From: ZC4RG29 sp964521255
Lineage (GTDB): Bacteria > Bacteroidota > Bacteroidia > Cytophagales > Cyclobacteriaceae
Assembly (NCBI GenBank): GCA_964521255.1
Contig: CAZFRM010000010.1
Location: 62,001-126,000, forward strand
DNA: 64,000 bases
Direction: 5' to 3'
Shown here: positions 33,570 through 42,916 of the stretch, piece after piece
Numbering within the stretch: position 1 is the first letter of the stretch
Layout: each line of letters opens with the position of its first letter
Position numbers and translations under genes: made by a program
Notes under the pieces: model-generated
What the model saw: only the letters and a program-made list of their open reading frames with translations
Databases searched by the model: none
Told to the model about the DNA's origin: nothing

Positions 33570-36500
33570 TTAATTTTTGCTGATATACACCTTCGATGCA
33601 AAATACTCTTTCCCAATCTTCAGCCGTACAATGTAAATTCCTGTAGCCGTGTGACCTGCATCGATGAGATACGTTTGATTTAACACACCTTCAATCCGTT
33701 CATTAACGATTTGTCTTCCCATCATGTCCACAATCTCATAATTCACAGGTTGAGGCTCATCAAGGTTAAATGTGATATAAAAATTTCCAGGGTCGTGGGG
33801 ATTTGTTCCGTAGATGAGATATAGATCATCGATAGGATAGGGGTTTGGATTGTCAGATGTAAAGAACTCTATGTTATCAAGGTAAAGGTTGTTGCCATTG
33901 GCGTTGGTTACAACAAAGGCAAGTCTTACATTCTTCTCACCAGCAAGCTCATTCAGGTTTACAAATTTTCGTATCCACTCAATTGAATCGGTGGGCAACC
34001 ACGAAGATGAAGATGAAGTTACGGCAAGATCTTCTCCGCCTTCGTCGAAGCTCACCATGTCAAAACTGTTTCCACAATCCCTGGATGTCAAAATTCTTAG
34101 TTGATCATAATGTGGAGAATTGAAAGCGTAGGATACATCAAAGAATAAACTCGCTGATGATGCATGTGTGAAATCCAGCACAGGACTTACCAACCAGGCC
34201 TCATCACCTATACTGGTATTGGTAAACGAATTGAAATAGACGGATTGATTATAGTTAGTTGAGATGCTTTCCCACAACTCACCTTCAGAAGGATTAACAA
34301 TCAACCACTCATAATTTTGATCGAAATTTTCACGAAGGGGAATTATGTTGGAATCGTTATTTACAATTGTTATCGTTGACCGGGTGTTGTCAGAGGGATT
34401 GGTATCGATCAGGTCATTCGGTGCAGAGAGTGTAAAAGATAATTTATTGCTTCCATTAATTAATGTTATCTCAGGTAAGGTTATCGTTGTTTCCTCTCCC
34501 GGCTGAATGGCAACGCTAATTTCATGAATCTGAGGGGCGCCCTGATTGACAACAACATCAACAAGAAAAGACGTGATGGCAACGGTACCTCCGTTTTGTA
34601 CTTTTAATTCCGGTACAACTGTGTTTTCACAGCGCACCGGCGCAGGACTTACGATTGATTTTAAAACAATATCTTCCTGTGATGTAGTGATGACAGCAAT
34701 CTTGTCGAGATAAAGATTGTTGCCCCAGTCATTTATTCCAACGAACGCAAGCTGCACACTTTTATTACCCAGGAATGCAGAGAGATCAATGATCTCTTTT
34801 CGCCACTGGCTATTGTCAGAAGGTGTAAAGGGTACACTGGTTGAAGGTGCCGTTGCAAGTTGTGTTCCGATTTTTTCATAGACTGTTGTACCTTGATTTA
34901 TCGTCTGGCAATCGGTTAACACTACAACCCGCAATCCATCATTATTTCCCTGAAAGACAGCATAAGCAACATCGAAAGTAAGGTAAGCGCTTGGTTCCGT
35001 TGTCAAATCAAATACAGGTGTGACAAGCGCATCTGCTTCTCCATAGCGGTCTTCGTAGTCATAAAAATTCATATATATGGCGGTGTTACCAGGATTTTCA
35101 TTCGGTGCAACTTTGGTTTGCCATGTGATGAGTTGATCCGGATTTTCGATTTTCCATGTAGACGGAAGAGTAGAAAAATTTTCAGCGAAAGGAAGGCCAA
35201 TAGATGAAACAAGCTGAGCGGTAATGTCCCGGAGATTATCATCAGCGTTTCCATCAGCGGTATTGTTTGTTTGCAGGATTTCAAAGGAAAAGAAACTGTT
35301 GCCTGACGAAACAGCTACAGGGTTAAAAGAAATTTCAGTTGATTGTTGGGGAGCAAGATTTAAGACAAGGTTTTTTGTTTCAGCAGGACTACCATTTAAT
35401 GAGAATCTTATTTGTGCAGATGTAATGGTATTGCTACCGTAGTTTTGGATTTCAATTGTTGGCGTTTCTGGTGTGCTGCAAATACTTTCACCGGGCGATA
35501 GAATTGTTTTTATTCCAAGATCATTTGCTACGGGTGCGGGATCAAGAAGTCCGGGTGATGTTAACAAGCTTGCCCTTCGCGGACTGTTTTCAACAACCAC
35601 TACCATCCTGCCAGCCTGCCCCATAGTGAAAATATTCATGCACGCGTCATTCGTGTAGTCGAGAAAATTCATGTACATATTATTGTTGCCACAGGATGTT
35701 CGCGTGGCAGTCGGGCATCCGCTGGTACTAACGAGTTGATTGGGTGTATCATCAACATAATCTGTTCCGCTACATTTATCAGATTCATTTTCATCATCGC
35801 CCCAGATGTGGCGTAAGCCAAGGAAATGTCCGATCTCATGCGTGGCAGTTCTTCCTTTGTTGTATTGTGGATCGAGGTCGAAATTACCGGCATCAATGGT
35901 TCCGAAGGCGGTGTAATCAATGACCACTCCATCGGTTAGTCTGTTATGGGAAGAGTTCTCAAGGCCAGGTAATGTAGAGACAGGAAACTGCGCAAATCCT
36001 ACATACGATGCGGTAAGACGTGTCACCCAAATGTTCATGTAGTCTTCTGCAGGCCAATAGCTTTGTGATTTTAATTCGTAGTTATCATTGATTGACCATG
36101 TGGTTTTGCTTCCCTGCACACGCACGATACCATTTGTTGCAAGGCCTTCAGGAGTTCGTTTGGCCATCACGAATTCTATATCTATACTTCCGGCAACAGG
36201 AAGGAATTCTGATGGAGTGTTAACGGCGTCTGTATTTAATCTTTTGTAATCTTTATTAAGCACATCAATTTGTGAGAGGATTTGCGCTTCGGAAATATTC
36301 GTCCCGGTACCAATAGCCTCACCATTATGGATGACATGAACAACAACGGGTACCTGGTACGTTGTAGTTTGGCGGCGTTTCGTGTCCAGTGCTTTTTTTC
36401 TGTTTTGTATTTTATTCTGAAGCCATTGTTCAAATCCGTTTTCGTTTTCAAACTGTAAGTTCTTCTGCTGAAGGTTTTTCATGTATGGAACAGTAGCACA

Positions 36501-36602
36501 ACGATCCTGCGCTGAACTCTTGATGGAAAGGAAAATGAAGACGGCAAGCAAAATGCTCCGTAAGAAAGTTTCTTTAGATGTCCAGGGTTTGAAAATCGAC
36601 AC
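33570..36602 (-). CDS. M43 metalloprotease with T9SS sorting domain
   Basis: A 1010-residue secreted protein with a signal peptide (about 1-31). The catalytic domain (about 70-350) is of the pappalysin/M43 type: zinc site HEIGHFLGLRHIW near 255-267 and a Met-turn region thereafter. Two choice-of-anchor J / MAM-like domains (about 490-650 and 780-920) alternate with beta-sandwich linkers. The last 80 residues form a type A sorting domain (VDMMGRQIVNERI, then TGIYIVRLKIGKEYFASKV), which directs export by the type IX system and surface attachment. It probably degrades external protein. Related proteins occur throughout gliding Bacteroidota. A -7 box lies 29 bases upstream. Confidence 0.92.
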   Translation of the reverse strand: MSIFKPWTSKETFLRSILLAVFIFLSIKSSAQDRCATVPYMKNLQQKNLQFENENGFEQWLQNKIQNRKKALDTKRRQTTTYQVPVVVHVIHNGEAIGTGTNISEAQILSQIDVLNKDYKRLNTDAVNTPSEFLPVAGSIDIEFVMAKRTPEGLATNGIVRVQGSKTTWSINDNYELKSQSYWPAEDYMNIWVTRLTASYVGFAQFPVSTLPGLENSSHNRLTDGVVIDYTAFGTIDAGNFDLDPQYNKGRTATHEIGHFLGLRHIWGDDENESDKCSGTDYVDDTPNQLVSTSGCPTATRTSCGNNNMYMNFLDYTNDACMNIFTMGQAGRMVVVVENSPRRASLLTSPGLLDPAPVANDLGIKTILSPGESICSTPETPTIEIQNYGSNTITSAQIRFSLNGSPAETKNLVLNLAPQQSTEISFNPVAVSSGNSFFSFEILQTNNTADGNADDNLRDITAQLVSSIGLPFAENFSTLPSTWKIENPDQLITWQTKVAPNENPGNTAIYMNFYDYEDRYGEADALVTPVFDLTTEPSAYLTFDVAYAVFQGNNDGLRVVVLTDCQTINQGTTVYEKIGTQLATAPSTSVPFTPSDNSQWRKEIIDLSAFLGNKSVQLAFVGINDWGNNLYLDKIAVITTSQEDIVLKSIVSPAPVRCENTVVPELKVQNGGTVAITSFLVDVVVNQGAPQIHEISVAIQPGEETTITLPEITLINGSNKLSFTLSAPNDLIDTNPSDNTRSTITIVNNDSNIIPLRENFDQNYEWLIVNPSEGELWESISTNYNQSVYFNSFTNTSIGDEAWLVSPVLDFTHASSASLFFDVSYAFNSPHYDQLRILTSRDCGNSFDMVSFDEGGEDLAVTSSSSSWLPTDSIEWIRKFVNLNELAGEKNVRLAFVVTNANGNNLYLDNIEFFTSDNPNPYPIDDLYLIYGTNPHDPGNFYITFNLDEPQPVNYEIVDMMGRQIVNERIEGVLNQTYLIDAGHTATGIYIVRLKIGKEYFASKVYISKN

Positions 36603-36630
36603 GCATCAACCGTTTTAAGACTACATCATC

Positions 36631-36638
36631 CAAATATA
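36631..36638 (-). promoter_or_regulatory. Candidate -7 box TATATTTG
   Basis: Perfect TAnnTTTG on the minus strand, about 29 bases before the M43 protease start at 36602. Confidence 0.45.
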
Positions 36639-36723
36639 ATAAGAGTAACCGGGAATATGACCCCATTGCTAACGTATGGCCGATCGATGTATTTTAAAGG
36701 CCATCAGATGTTTGATGCAGGAT

Positions 36724-36990
36724 TTAAGCTACCGGTGTGAGGTTGGTGACTTCTATGGATTTGATTTCAGGAACGGCTTTTTTTATGGCCTCTTCAACAC
36801 CGGCTTTAAACGTCATTGTTGACATGGGGCAGTTGCCACAAGCTCCTACGAATTCCAACCGAACAACTTTATCATCAGTGACTTCAAGAATTTTTACATT
36901 GCCGCCATCGGCTTCAAGGTAAGGACGGATGCCATCAAGTGAAGCTTCAATTCGCTGTGTGAGTTCTTCGGAAGTAATGTTGACGCTCAT
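36724..36990 (-). CDS. NifU-like Fe-S scaffold protein
   Basis: An 88-residue protein made of one NifU C-terminal (Nfu) domain: EASLDGIRPYLEADGGNVKI then the cluster ligands Cys51 and Cys54 in GACGNCPMSTMT. Such proteins carry a [4Fe-4S] cluster and hand it to target enzymes in the cytosol. The gene is 52 bases after the end of the Mrp gene in the same direction; the two probably form an operon for Fe-S cluster transfer. Confidence 0.92.
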   Translation of the reverse strand: MSVNITSEELTQRIEASLDGIRPYLEADGGNVKILEVTDDKVVRLEFVGACGNCPMSTMTFKAGVEEAIKKAVPEIKSIEVTNLTPVA

Positions 36991-37042
36991 TGTTATAGGG
37001 AACTGGTTTTTGCGGTAAAGTTAAATATTATAAGTCAAACTA

Positions 37043-38128
37043 TTACGATGCAGCCATCGCCGGCTGCTGAGCATTTCTTATGGCAATCTGACGAGCAAGT
37101 GTTTCAGCCAGTTCCATAAATGCTTTCGCGCTGGGTCCTTCCTTAAGAACAGCTGGTAAGCCGCTGTCACCACTTTCACGAATACTTTGTACTAAAGGTA
37201 TTTGACCCAAAAACGGAACGCTGAATTTTTCCGATAAGTTCTTACCGCCATCCTTACCGAAGATGTAGTACTTGTTATCAGGCAATTCCTCAGGCGTAAA
37301 GAAGGCCATGTTTTCCACAACTCCCAGAATTGGTACATTGATCTGTACCTGGCGAAACATTGCCAATCCCTTACTAGCATCAGCCAAAGCAACCTTTTGT
37401 GGTGTTGTAACAATAACAGCTCCCGTAACAGGAACGCTTTGCACTAATGTTAAATGTATATCACTTGTCCCTGGCGGCAAGTCGATCAACAGGTAATCCA
37501 GTTCTCCCCAGTCCGCATCGCTGAAAAATTGTTTCAGGGCAGAGCTGGCCATAGGTCCGCGCCAAATTATAGCGCTATCCGGCGGAGCAAGAAACCCAAT
37601 TGATATCAGCTTGACGCCATACTGCTCAATAGGAATTATAATATTCTTTCCATTCACCGGCTTTACATGGGGTTGTTCATTTTCACAGTTGAACATGGTG
37701 GGAATAGAAGGACCGAAAATATCAGCATCAATCAATCCGACTTTAGCGCCCATTTTAGCCAGTGCAACGGCCAGGTTCGTTGTAACGGTAGACTTGCCAA
37801 CACCACCTTTTCCGGAAGCAATAGCCACAATGTTTTTTACACCCGGTAAAAGCTGAGCATTATCGCGAAGTGATGTTACTGAAGATGTCATTGCTATGGT
37901 GATGGAGATTTTGTCGCCTGCAACTTTGCGAATAGCATCCACACAATCCTGCTTGATTTTTTCTTTTAGCGGACAAGCCGGAGTGGTAAGTACTACCGTG
38001 AAACTCACCGCTCCCTCATCAATCTTCACGTGTTTGATCATATTAAGACTGACGAGGTCCCGTTTAATATCCGGATCAAGAACGGTTGAAAGTGCCGTTA
38101 AAATATCTTTTTCATTGAGGTTTGCCAT
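37043..38128 (-). CDS. Mrp/NBP35 family Fe-S carrier ATPase
   Basis: A 361-residue P-loop protein. Residues 1-85 form a MIP18/DUF59-type domain (LDPDIKRDLVSLNMI). The deviant Walker A is GKGGVGKS (106-113), followed by the DADIFGPSIP switch and LIDLPPGTSD. The usual CxxC cluster motif of the ApbC group is absent from the C-terminus: only FNCENEQ and acidic stretches are seen, as in many Bacteroidota copies. It is thought to carry or deliver [4Fe-4S] clusters in the cytosol. The nifU-like gene follows in the same operon. Confidence 0.9.
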   Translation of the reverse strand: MANLNEKDILTALSTVLDPDIKRDLVSLNMIKHVKIDEGAVSFTVVLTTPACPLKEKIKQDCVDAIRKVAGDKISITIAMTSSVTSLRDNAQLLPGVKNIVAIASGKGGVGKSTVTTNLAVALAKMGAKVGLIDADIFGPSIPTMFNCENEQPHVKPVNGKNIIIPIEQYGVKLISIGFLAPPDSAIIWRGPMASSALKQFFSDADWGELDYLLIDLPPGTSDIHLTLVQSVPVTGAVIVTTPQKVALADASKGLAMFRQVQINVPILGVVENMAFFTPEELPDNKYYIFGKDGGKNLSEKFSVPFLGQIPLVQSIRESGDSGLPAVLKEGPSAKAFMELAETLARQIAIRNAQQPAMAAS

Positions 38129-38431
38129 TTCAAGCTAATATTAATTGAAAATCAATGAATTACACCTAATCAATCGTATTAAAAGATTAACTTAAAAGAT
38201 CGGGTAATCATTCCAAAATCACTTCATAATTCCGGCGCAAGTTAGAGATGTTAAATCCCTTTTTATGAAGAATCTTAAGGAAATTTGGAATTATCCGGTC
38301 ATAAAATAAATCCAGAAATTGTAAGGTAATAACACAATCACGTTTACAAGTCCTTTTGAACCTGGCTAGATTTGACACTTATGAATTACTCTGGTACAGA
38401 AATCGTATCTTTGAAAGTAAATTATAGCGTT
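38129..38431. other. 303-base region between divergent mrp and parD-like genes
   Basis: It holds the antitoxin promoter (38406-38413). On the other side the mrp promoter is not evident. No gene, RNA or repeat is seen. Confidence 0.4.
38406..38413 (+). promoter_or_regulatory. -7 box TATCTTTG of the toxin-antitoxin operon
   Basis: Perfect TAnnTTTG 19 bases before ATG 38432. This places the transcript start after any upstream ATG (38372) and so decides the antitoxin start. Confidence 0.6.
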
Positions 38432-38683
38432 ATGGATTTACATATTGAACTTCGACAAGGTCTTCACAAAATGATCGATCAGGTAAAAGATGTCAGTGTG
38501 TTGCAAGCAGTGTATGTAATCCTGGAGCGGGAAAAACAGCATGAAGAGGGAAAGGAAGATTTTTATGACACGTTGCATCCGCTATTGCAGGCATCTATTG
38601 ATCGGGGATTAGAACAAATTAAAAATGGGCAAACAGTTTCTCATGAGGAAGTGAGCAAGCGTTACAAGAAATGGCTCAAATGA
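38432..38683 (+). CDS. Antitoxin of a ParDE-like pair
   Basis: An 83-residue protein from ATG 38432 (MDLHIELRQGLHKMIDQVKD). The frame is open to 38372, but a -7 box lies in between. The helical, charged chain with a C-terminal segment LEQIKNGQTVSHEEVSKRYKKWL is typical of small Bacteroidota antitoxins that pair with ParE-type toxins; the SHEEV motif recurs in the Phd/ParD-like group. The stop overlaps the toxin start as ATGA, a sign of translational coupling. It probably binds and neutralises the toxin and represses the operon. Confidence 0.8.
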   Translation: MDLHIELRQGLHKMIDQVKDVSVLQAVYVILEREKQHEEGKEDFYDTLHPLLQASIDRGLEQIKNGQTVSHEEVSKRYKKWLK

Positions 38684-38973
38684 GAAAGATTGAATGGTCT
38701 CTGGAAGCACAGATCAACTTGAATAACATCATAGCATATTTGGAAGATGAATGGACGGAAAAAGAAGTAAGGTATTTTTCTGAACGGCTCGAAAAACAAT
38801 TATCGATCTTACGTCAAACACCAGAGATATATAAACAATCCATACGAAGAGCAGGGCTTAGGGAATGCCAGGTCACCCATCATAATACGGTTTTCTATAG
38901 CTTTAATGATGAGAGGGTATACATTGTTACTATTTTCGATAACAGGCAAGATCCGCAGAAATTGAATCTGTAA
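38680..38973 (+). CDS. ParE/RelE superfamily toxin
   Basis: A 97-residue protein from ATG 38680, whose ATGA overlaps the antitoxin stop; an ATG three codons earlier (38671) is also possible. Features of the ParE fold are RKIEWSLEAQINLNNIIAYL, LSILRQTPEIYKQS and the C-terminal strands VTHHNTVFYSFNDERVYIVTIFDNRQDP. ParE proteins block DNA gyrase, whereas RelE members cut mRNA; without key RelE catalytic residues the ParE assignment is favoured. The DnaG gene follows in the same direction. Confidence 0.85.
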   Translation: MRKIEWSLEAQINLNNIIAYLEDEWTEKEVRYFSERLEKQLSILRQTPEIYKQSIRRAGLRECQVTHHNTVFYSFNDERVYIVTIFDNRQDPQKLNL

Positions 38974-39077
38974 TCTGTAAAAAGGTTCTCATAATTTTAA
39001 GGATTAGGCCCTTTTCATGCTACGCTACGCCTCGTCACTTTTTGTTTGGAATGCCCATCAGACTTACTCCAAAAAGG

Positions 39078-39085
39078 TATCTTTG
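39078..39085 (+). promoter_or_regulatory. -7 box TATCTTTG upstream of dnaG
   Basis: Perfect TAnnTTTG 24 bases before ATG 39109. It lies inside the longer reading frame from 39046 and so argues for the 39109 start. Confidence 0.5.
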
Positions 39086-39108
39086 AGTCCGAACCCATTG
39101 GTTTTTAT

Positions 39109-41016
39109 ATGATTTCGCGTACAACAATAGATGAAGTGAAGAACCGGGCCGACATTGTAGATGTTGTGGGTGATTTCGTTTCCCTGAAACGTTCTGGCCA
39201 GAATTTCAAAGCATTAAGTCCCTTTAGTAACGAAAAAACGCCCTCATTTTACGTAGTTCCATCAAAAGGCATTTTCAAAGATTTCAGCAGCGGGAAAGGT
39301 GGTGATGCCATAACGTTTATTATGGAACATGAGGGAATGAGCTATGTTGAAGCCATTCGTCACCTTGCAAAGAAATATGGAGTTGAGATCGTTGAAGATG
39401 CATTTGTTCGCGATGAGGCCGTGCAAAGTGACCGCGACAGCTTATACATTCTCATGAACTTTGCGAAGGACCACTACGCTGACCTGCTTTTTAATCATGA
39501 AGAAGGTAAGAGTATTGGCCTGAGCTATTTTCGTGAAAGAGGTTTTAACGATCGCACCATTTCAAAATTTGAGTTGGGTTTTAGTTTGAAGGAATGGGAT
39601 CATTTCAGCAAGACGGCGTTAAACAAAGGCTACAGTAAAGAGATGCTGGAGAAAGCGGGACTGATGATCCAGAAAGAAGGTGGGAAATTTTACGATCGCT
39701 TTCGCGGACGCGTGATTTTTCCTGTGCACAATCTTTCAGGAAAAGTTATTGCCTTCGGTGCACGCATCCTTACGAAAGAGAAAGATCAACCCAAATACAT
39801 CAATTCTCCCGAAACAGAAATTTACCATAAGAGCCAGGTGCTGTATGGTATGTTTCAGGCCAAGAATGCCATTCGAAGAGATAACTTTTGTTTTCTTGTT
39901 GAAGGTTACACAGATGTTATCTCCATGCATCAGGCGGATGTGGATAACGTGGTAGCTTCTTCGGGTACAGCATTAACGGAAGAGCAGATACGACTTATCA
40001 AACGTTTCACAGAGAACGTAACGGTTTTGTTTGATGGTGACGCTGCAGGAATAAAAGCAGCCATACGTGGAATTGATCTGGTACTAAAAGAAGGATTGAA
40101 TGTACGTGTTGTACTGCTTCCGGATGGAGAAGATCCTGACAGCTATTCTAAAAAGCTTGGCAGCACTGCTTTTAAACAACACCTGAAAGATCATACCAAA
40201 GATTTTATTTCTTTCAAGATCGATTTGCTTGCAGAAGAAGCTCGTGACCCCATACGAAAAGCCGAGGCCATCCGTGAAATCGTTACAAGCATCGCGTTGA
40301 TTCCTGATCCGATCAAACGATCAGTCTATATCCGTGAGACGAGCGACCTGATGAGAATTGAAGAAACTGTTCTGCTTACCGAGCTGAATAAAATTCTTAT
40401 CCAGGAAAGACAGAAGAGGCAACAGGAAAAAATCAAAGAAGAAATCAAAGAGCCAAATGTTCCGGTAGAAGATTTCACCAGCATTCACAAGACTGATACA
40501 TCAGCAATGGTGCAAATGCAGGAGCGTGAAACAATCCGGCTCTTGCTTAACTATGCTGAGAGCGCTTATGAAGAACATCGGCTTGTTGACTTTTTACTTT
40601 CTGAATTAGACGAGGTCGAGTTCACAAATCCTGTGTATAATGAAATTTATAGTGCCTTTCGATCTGGCGCTGAGCGTGGAGAGGTAGTAGATACATTTTA
40701 TTTTATGGAGAATGGATCGGATGGTGTCAAGAAAGCTGTGGCTGATCTGATTACCTCGCGATATGAAACGAGCAAACACTGGAGTGATAAATACCACATT
40801 TACTTTCCACATGAGAAAGAGGTGATCCATGAGATTGCCTATTCCAATGTTCTGCGCTTAAAATTCAGGTTGATTCAAAAGTTAATGGATGATAATCTCC
40901 GGCTCATGCGCAATGCAAAAGATGACGCTATAGATCAATATTTCATGGTTCACGAGCAACTGAAAAATGCTGAAAAAGAATTGGCAGGGATATTGGGAAT
41001 TGTCATTCCCCGTTAG
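39109..41016 (+). CDS. dnaG: DNA primase
   Basis: A 635-residue primase from ATG 39109 (MISRTTIDEVKNRADIVDVV). The N-terminal domain has the family frame (LSPFSNEKTPSFYVVPSKG, then FKDFSSGKGGD), but the four zinc ligands (Cys, His, Cys, Cys) are replaced by Ser37, Ser40, Asp58 and Ser61. The RNA polymerase core is intact: YDRFRGRVIFPVHN, TOPRIM Glu in LVEGYTDVI, and LFDGDAAGIKAA. The C-terminal helicase-binding domain (about 450-635) is divergent. It makes RNA primers at the replication fork. Start chosen by family length and the -7 box. Confidence 0.95.
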   Translation: MISRTTIDEVKNRADIVDVVGDFVSLKRSGQNFKALSPFSNEKTPSFYVVPSKGIFKDFSSGKGGDAITFIMEHEGMSYVEAIRHLAKKYGVEIVEDAFVRDEAVQSDRDSLYILMNFAKDHYADLLFNHEEGKSIGLSYFRERGFNDRTISKFELGFSLKEWDHFSKTALNKGYSKEMLEKAGLMIQKEGGKFYDRFRGRVIFPVHNLSGKVIAFGARILTKEKDQPKYINSPETEIYHKSQVLYGMFQAKNAIRRDNFCFLVEGYTDVISMHQADVDNVVASSGTALTEEQIRLIKRFTENVTVLFDGDAAGIKAAIRGIDLVLKEGLNVRVVLLPDGEDPDSYSKKLGSTAFKQHLKDHTKDFISFKIDLLAEEARDPIRKAEAIREIVTSIALIPDPIKRSVYIRETSDLMRIEETVLLTELNKILIQERQKRQQEKIKEEIKEPNVPVEDFTSIHKTDTSAMVQMQERETIRLLLNYAESAYEEHRLVDFLLSELDEVEFTNPVYNEIYSAFRSGAERGEVVDTFYFMENGSDGVKKAVADLITSRYETSKHWSDKYHIYFPHEKEVIHEIAYSNVLRLKFRLIQKLMDDNLRLMRNAKDDAIDQYFMVHEQLKNAEKELAGILGIVIPR

Positions 41017-41059
41017 GAACACTTAGTAATGTTTTATTGTTGATTGAATTAATAATCAC

Positions 41060-42283
41060 ATGATTGAAGAAATAAAGTTTAACACGATTGAAGAAGCCCT
41101 TGATGACATAAAGAACGGTAAGGTTATCGTTGTTGTGGATGATGAAGACCGCGAGAATGAGGGTGACTTCATATGTGCTGCCGAATGTGTAACACCAGAG
41201 ATTGTCAACTTTATGGCAACTCACGGCCGGGGATTAATTTGTGCCCCCCTCATAGAAGATCGGTGCGAAGAGTTGGGACTTGAATTAATGGTAGGAACGA
41301 ATACCGCATTGCATGGCACACCATTTACCGTTTCAGTGGATCTTATCGGACATGGGTGTACAACGGGAATCTCCGCGCACGACCGATTCAAAACCATTAG
41401 AGCCCTGGTAGACCACGATACCAAGCCTGAAGATTTTGGCAAACCCGGACATATTTTTCCTCTTATGGCGAAGCGTGGAGGTGTCTTAAGAAGATCAGGG
41501 CACACTGAGGCAGCTATAGATTTTGCAAGGCTGGCCGGATTTAAACCCGCCGGTGTTTTGGTGGAGATCATGAATGAAGATGGTACCATGGCCAGGCTGG
41601 CTGATCTTAAAAAAGTAGCGCATCGTTTTGGATTGAAGCTTGTGTCTATTAAGGATCTCATTGAATATCGCGTTAAGAAAGAAACCCTTATCCACCGCGA
41701 TATTGAAGTAGATATGCCGACAGAATTCGGACATTTTAAACTTGTTGCTTTTGAACAAGTCAATACAAAAGATGTTCATATGGCATTGGTTAAAGGAACG
41801 TGGGAAAAAGATGAACCGGTGATGGTACGCGTACACTCCTCCTGTGTTACAGGGGATATTTTTGGGTCGTGCCGGTGTGATTGCGGTTCACAATTGCATG
41901 CCGCAATGGAAATGGTTGATAAAGAAGGTAAGGGAGTTGTACTGTATATGAAACAAGAAGGCCGTGGTATCGGTTTATTAAATAAGTTGAAGGCATACAA
42001 ACTTCAGGAAAACGGTTTGGATACAGTAGAGGCCAATTTGCAATTAGGATTTGATATGGATGAAAGAGATTATGGTGTAGGTGCGCAAATTATTCGTGAT
42101 CTGGGTATATCCAAGATTCGACTGATTACAAACAATCCTAAAAAGCGTGTGGGATTAATGGGTTATGGACTGGAAATTGTGGAGAACTTACCGATAGAGA
42201 TAAGTCCCAATATGCACAATGAACATTATCTCAAAACCAAACGGGATAAACTTGGGCATACTATTTTGAAAGAAAAAAAATAG
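41060..42283 (+). CDS. ribBA: Bifunctional DHBP synthase / GTP cyclohydrolase II
   Basis: A 407-residue enzyme of riboflavin synthesis. The N-terminal half (about 1-205) is 3,4-dihydroxy-2-butanone 4-phosphate synthase, with the active loop DDEDRENEGD near 29-38, HGRGLI and GHTEAAIDFARLAG. The C-terminal half is GTP cyclohydrolase II, with zinc ligands in SCVTGDIFGSCRCDCGSQL, the GTP loop EGRGIGLLNK and TNNPKKR. Both halves look catalytically complete. The next gene starts one base after its stop, so the two may be co-transcribed. Confidence 0.96.
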   Translation: MIEEIKFNTIEEALDDIKNGKVIVVVDDEDRENEGDFICAAECVTPEIVNFMATHGRGLICAPLIEDRCEELGLELMVGTNTALHGTPFTVSVDLIGHGCTTGISAHDRFKTIRALVDHDTKPEDFGKPGHIFPLMAKRGGVLRRSGHTEAAIDFARLAGFKPAGVLVEIMNEDGTMARLADLKKVAHRFGLKLVSIKDLIEYRVKKETLIHRDIEVDMPTEFGHFKLVAFEQVNTKDVHMALVKGTWEKDEPVMVRVHSSCVTGDIFGSCRCDCGSQLHAAMEMVDKEGKGVVLYMKQEGRGIGLLNKLKAYKLQENGLDTVEANLQLGFDMDERDYGVGAQIIRDLGISKIRLITNNPKKRVGLMGYGLEIVENLPIEISPNMHNEHYLKTKRDKLGHTILKEKK

Positions 42284-42284
42284 G

Positions 42285-42896
42285 ATGAGGAGAAAAGTCA
42301 TTTGTTTTCTTTTGTGTTTAATTGCCACAGCCACTGCATCGGCCCAGGAATGGCCTTTCGAATATTGGCACGAAGGTAAAGTTGTGCTGGTAACAGGCGA
42401 TACATTAAGAGGAAATGTAAAGTACGATCTTCAGCAAGACCTTGTGCAGTACGAGCAGTCCAATACAAAACCCGCTGTTTTTACAGCACGAAAAGTTTTG
42501 TTCTTCGAAATTTTTGACAGAACCGTCAATCGCTACCGTACCTTCTATGCACTTCCTTTCCAGGCCACACAAGGGTATAAGACTTCAATTTTTTTTGAAT
42601 TGCTTGAGGAAGGCAAAATGACATTACTGGCGCGTGAAGGACTGGAATACCGGACCTACAGCTCAGCTTATTATTTTGGATCGTATTCCCGGCAGGTGCT
42701 TGTCTATAAATATTTTTTCCTTGAGGAGAATGGCGACATAGTTGAGTTCCAGGGAAACAAAAGTGATTTACTTAACCGGATGGGAAATAAATCAGAAACG
42801 GTTGATAAATACATTCGCTCTAACCGTCTTAAGTATGAAGAGAAATACGATCTTGCCAAAATAGTAGCGTATTACAATTCCTTATTTGGCACATAA
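42285..42896 (+). CDS. Exported protein of unknown function
   Basis: A 203-residue protein with a signal peptide (about 1-20, ending ATASAQ). The mature chain starts EWPFEYWHEGKVVLVTGDTLRGNVKYD, a beta-strand pattern seen in small uncharacterised Bacteroidota envelope proteins, followed by Tyr-rich strands (YRTYSSAYYFGSYSRQVLVYKY) and a helical tail. No enzyme motif is visible. It lies between ribBA (one base upstream) and surE (20 bases downstream), suggesting a shared transcript but no functional link is known. Confidence 0.7.
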   Translation: MRRKVICFLLCLIATATASAQEWPFEYWHEGKVVLVTGDTLRGNVKYDLQQDLVQYEQSNTKPAVFTARKVLFFEIFDRTVNRYRTFYALPFQATQGYKTSIFFELLEEGKMTLLAREGLEYRTYSSAYYFGSYSRQVLVYKYFFLEENGDIVEFQGNKSDLLNRMGNKSETVDKYIRSNRLKYEEKYDLAKIVAYYNSLFGT

Positions 42897-42916
42897 CTTT
42901 TTTACATCCATTAAAA

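Noticed and set aside
33455..33616. N-terminal extension of Ddl
   Set aside because: It passes through a repeat element; the family start fits ATG 33454.
41221..41763. Long antisense frame (180 codons) in ribBA
   Set aside because: Fully inside a complete, conserved gene; no domain.
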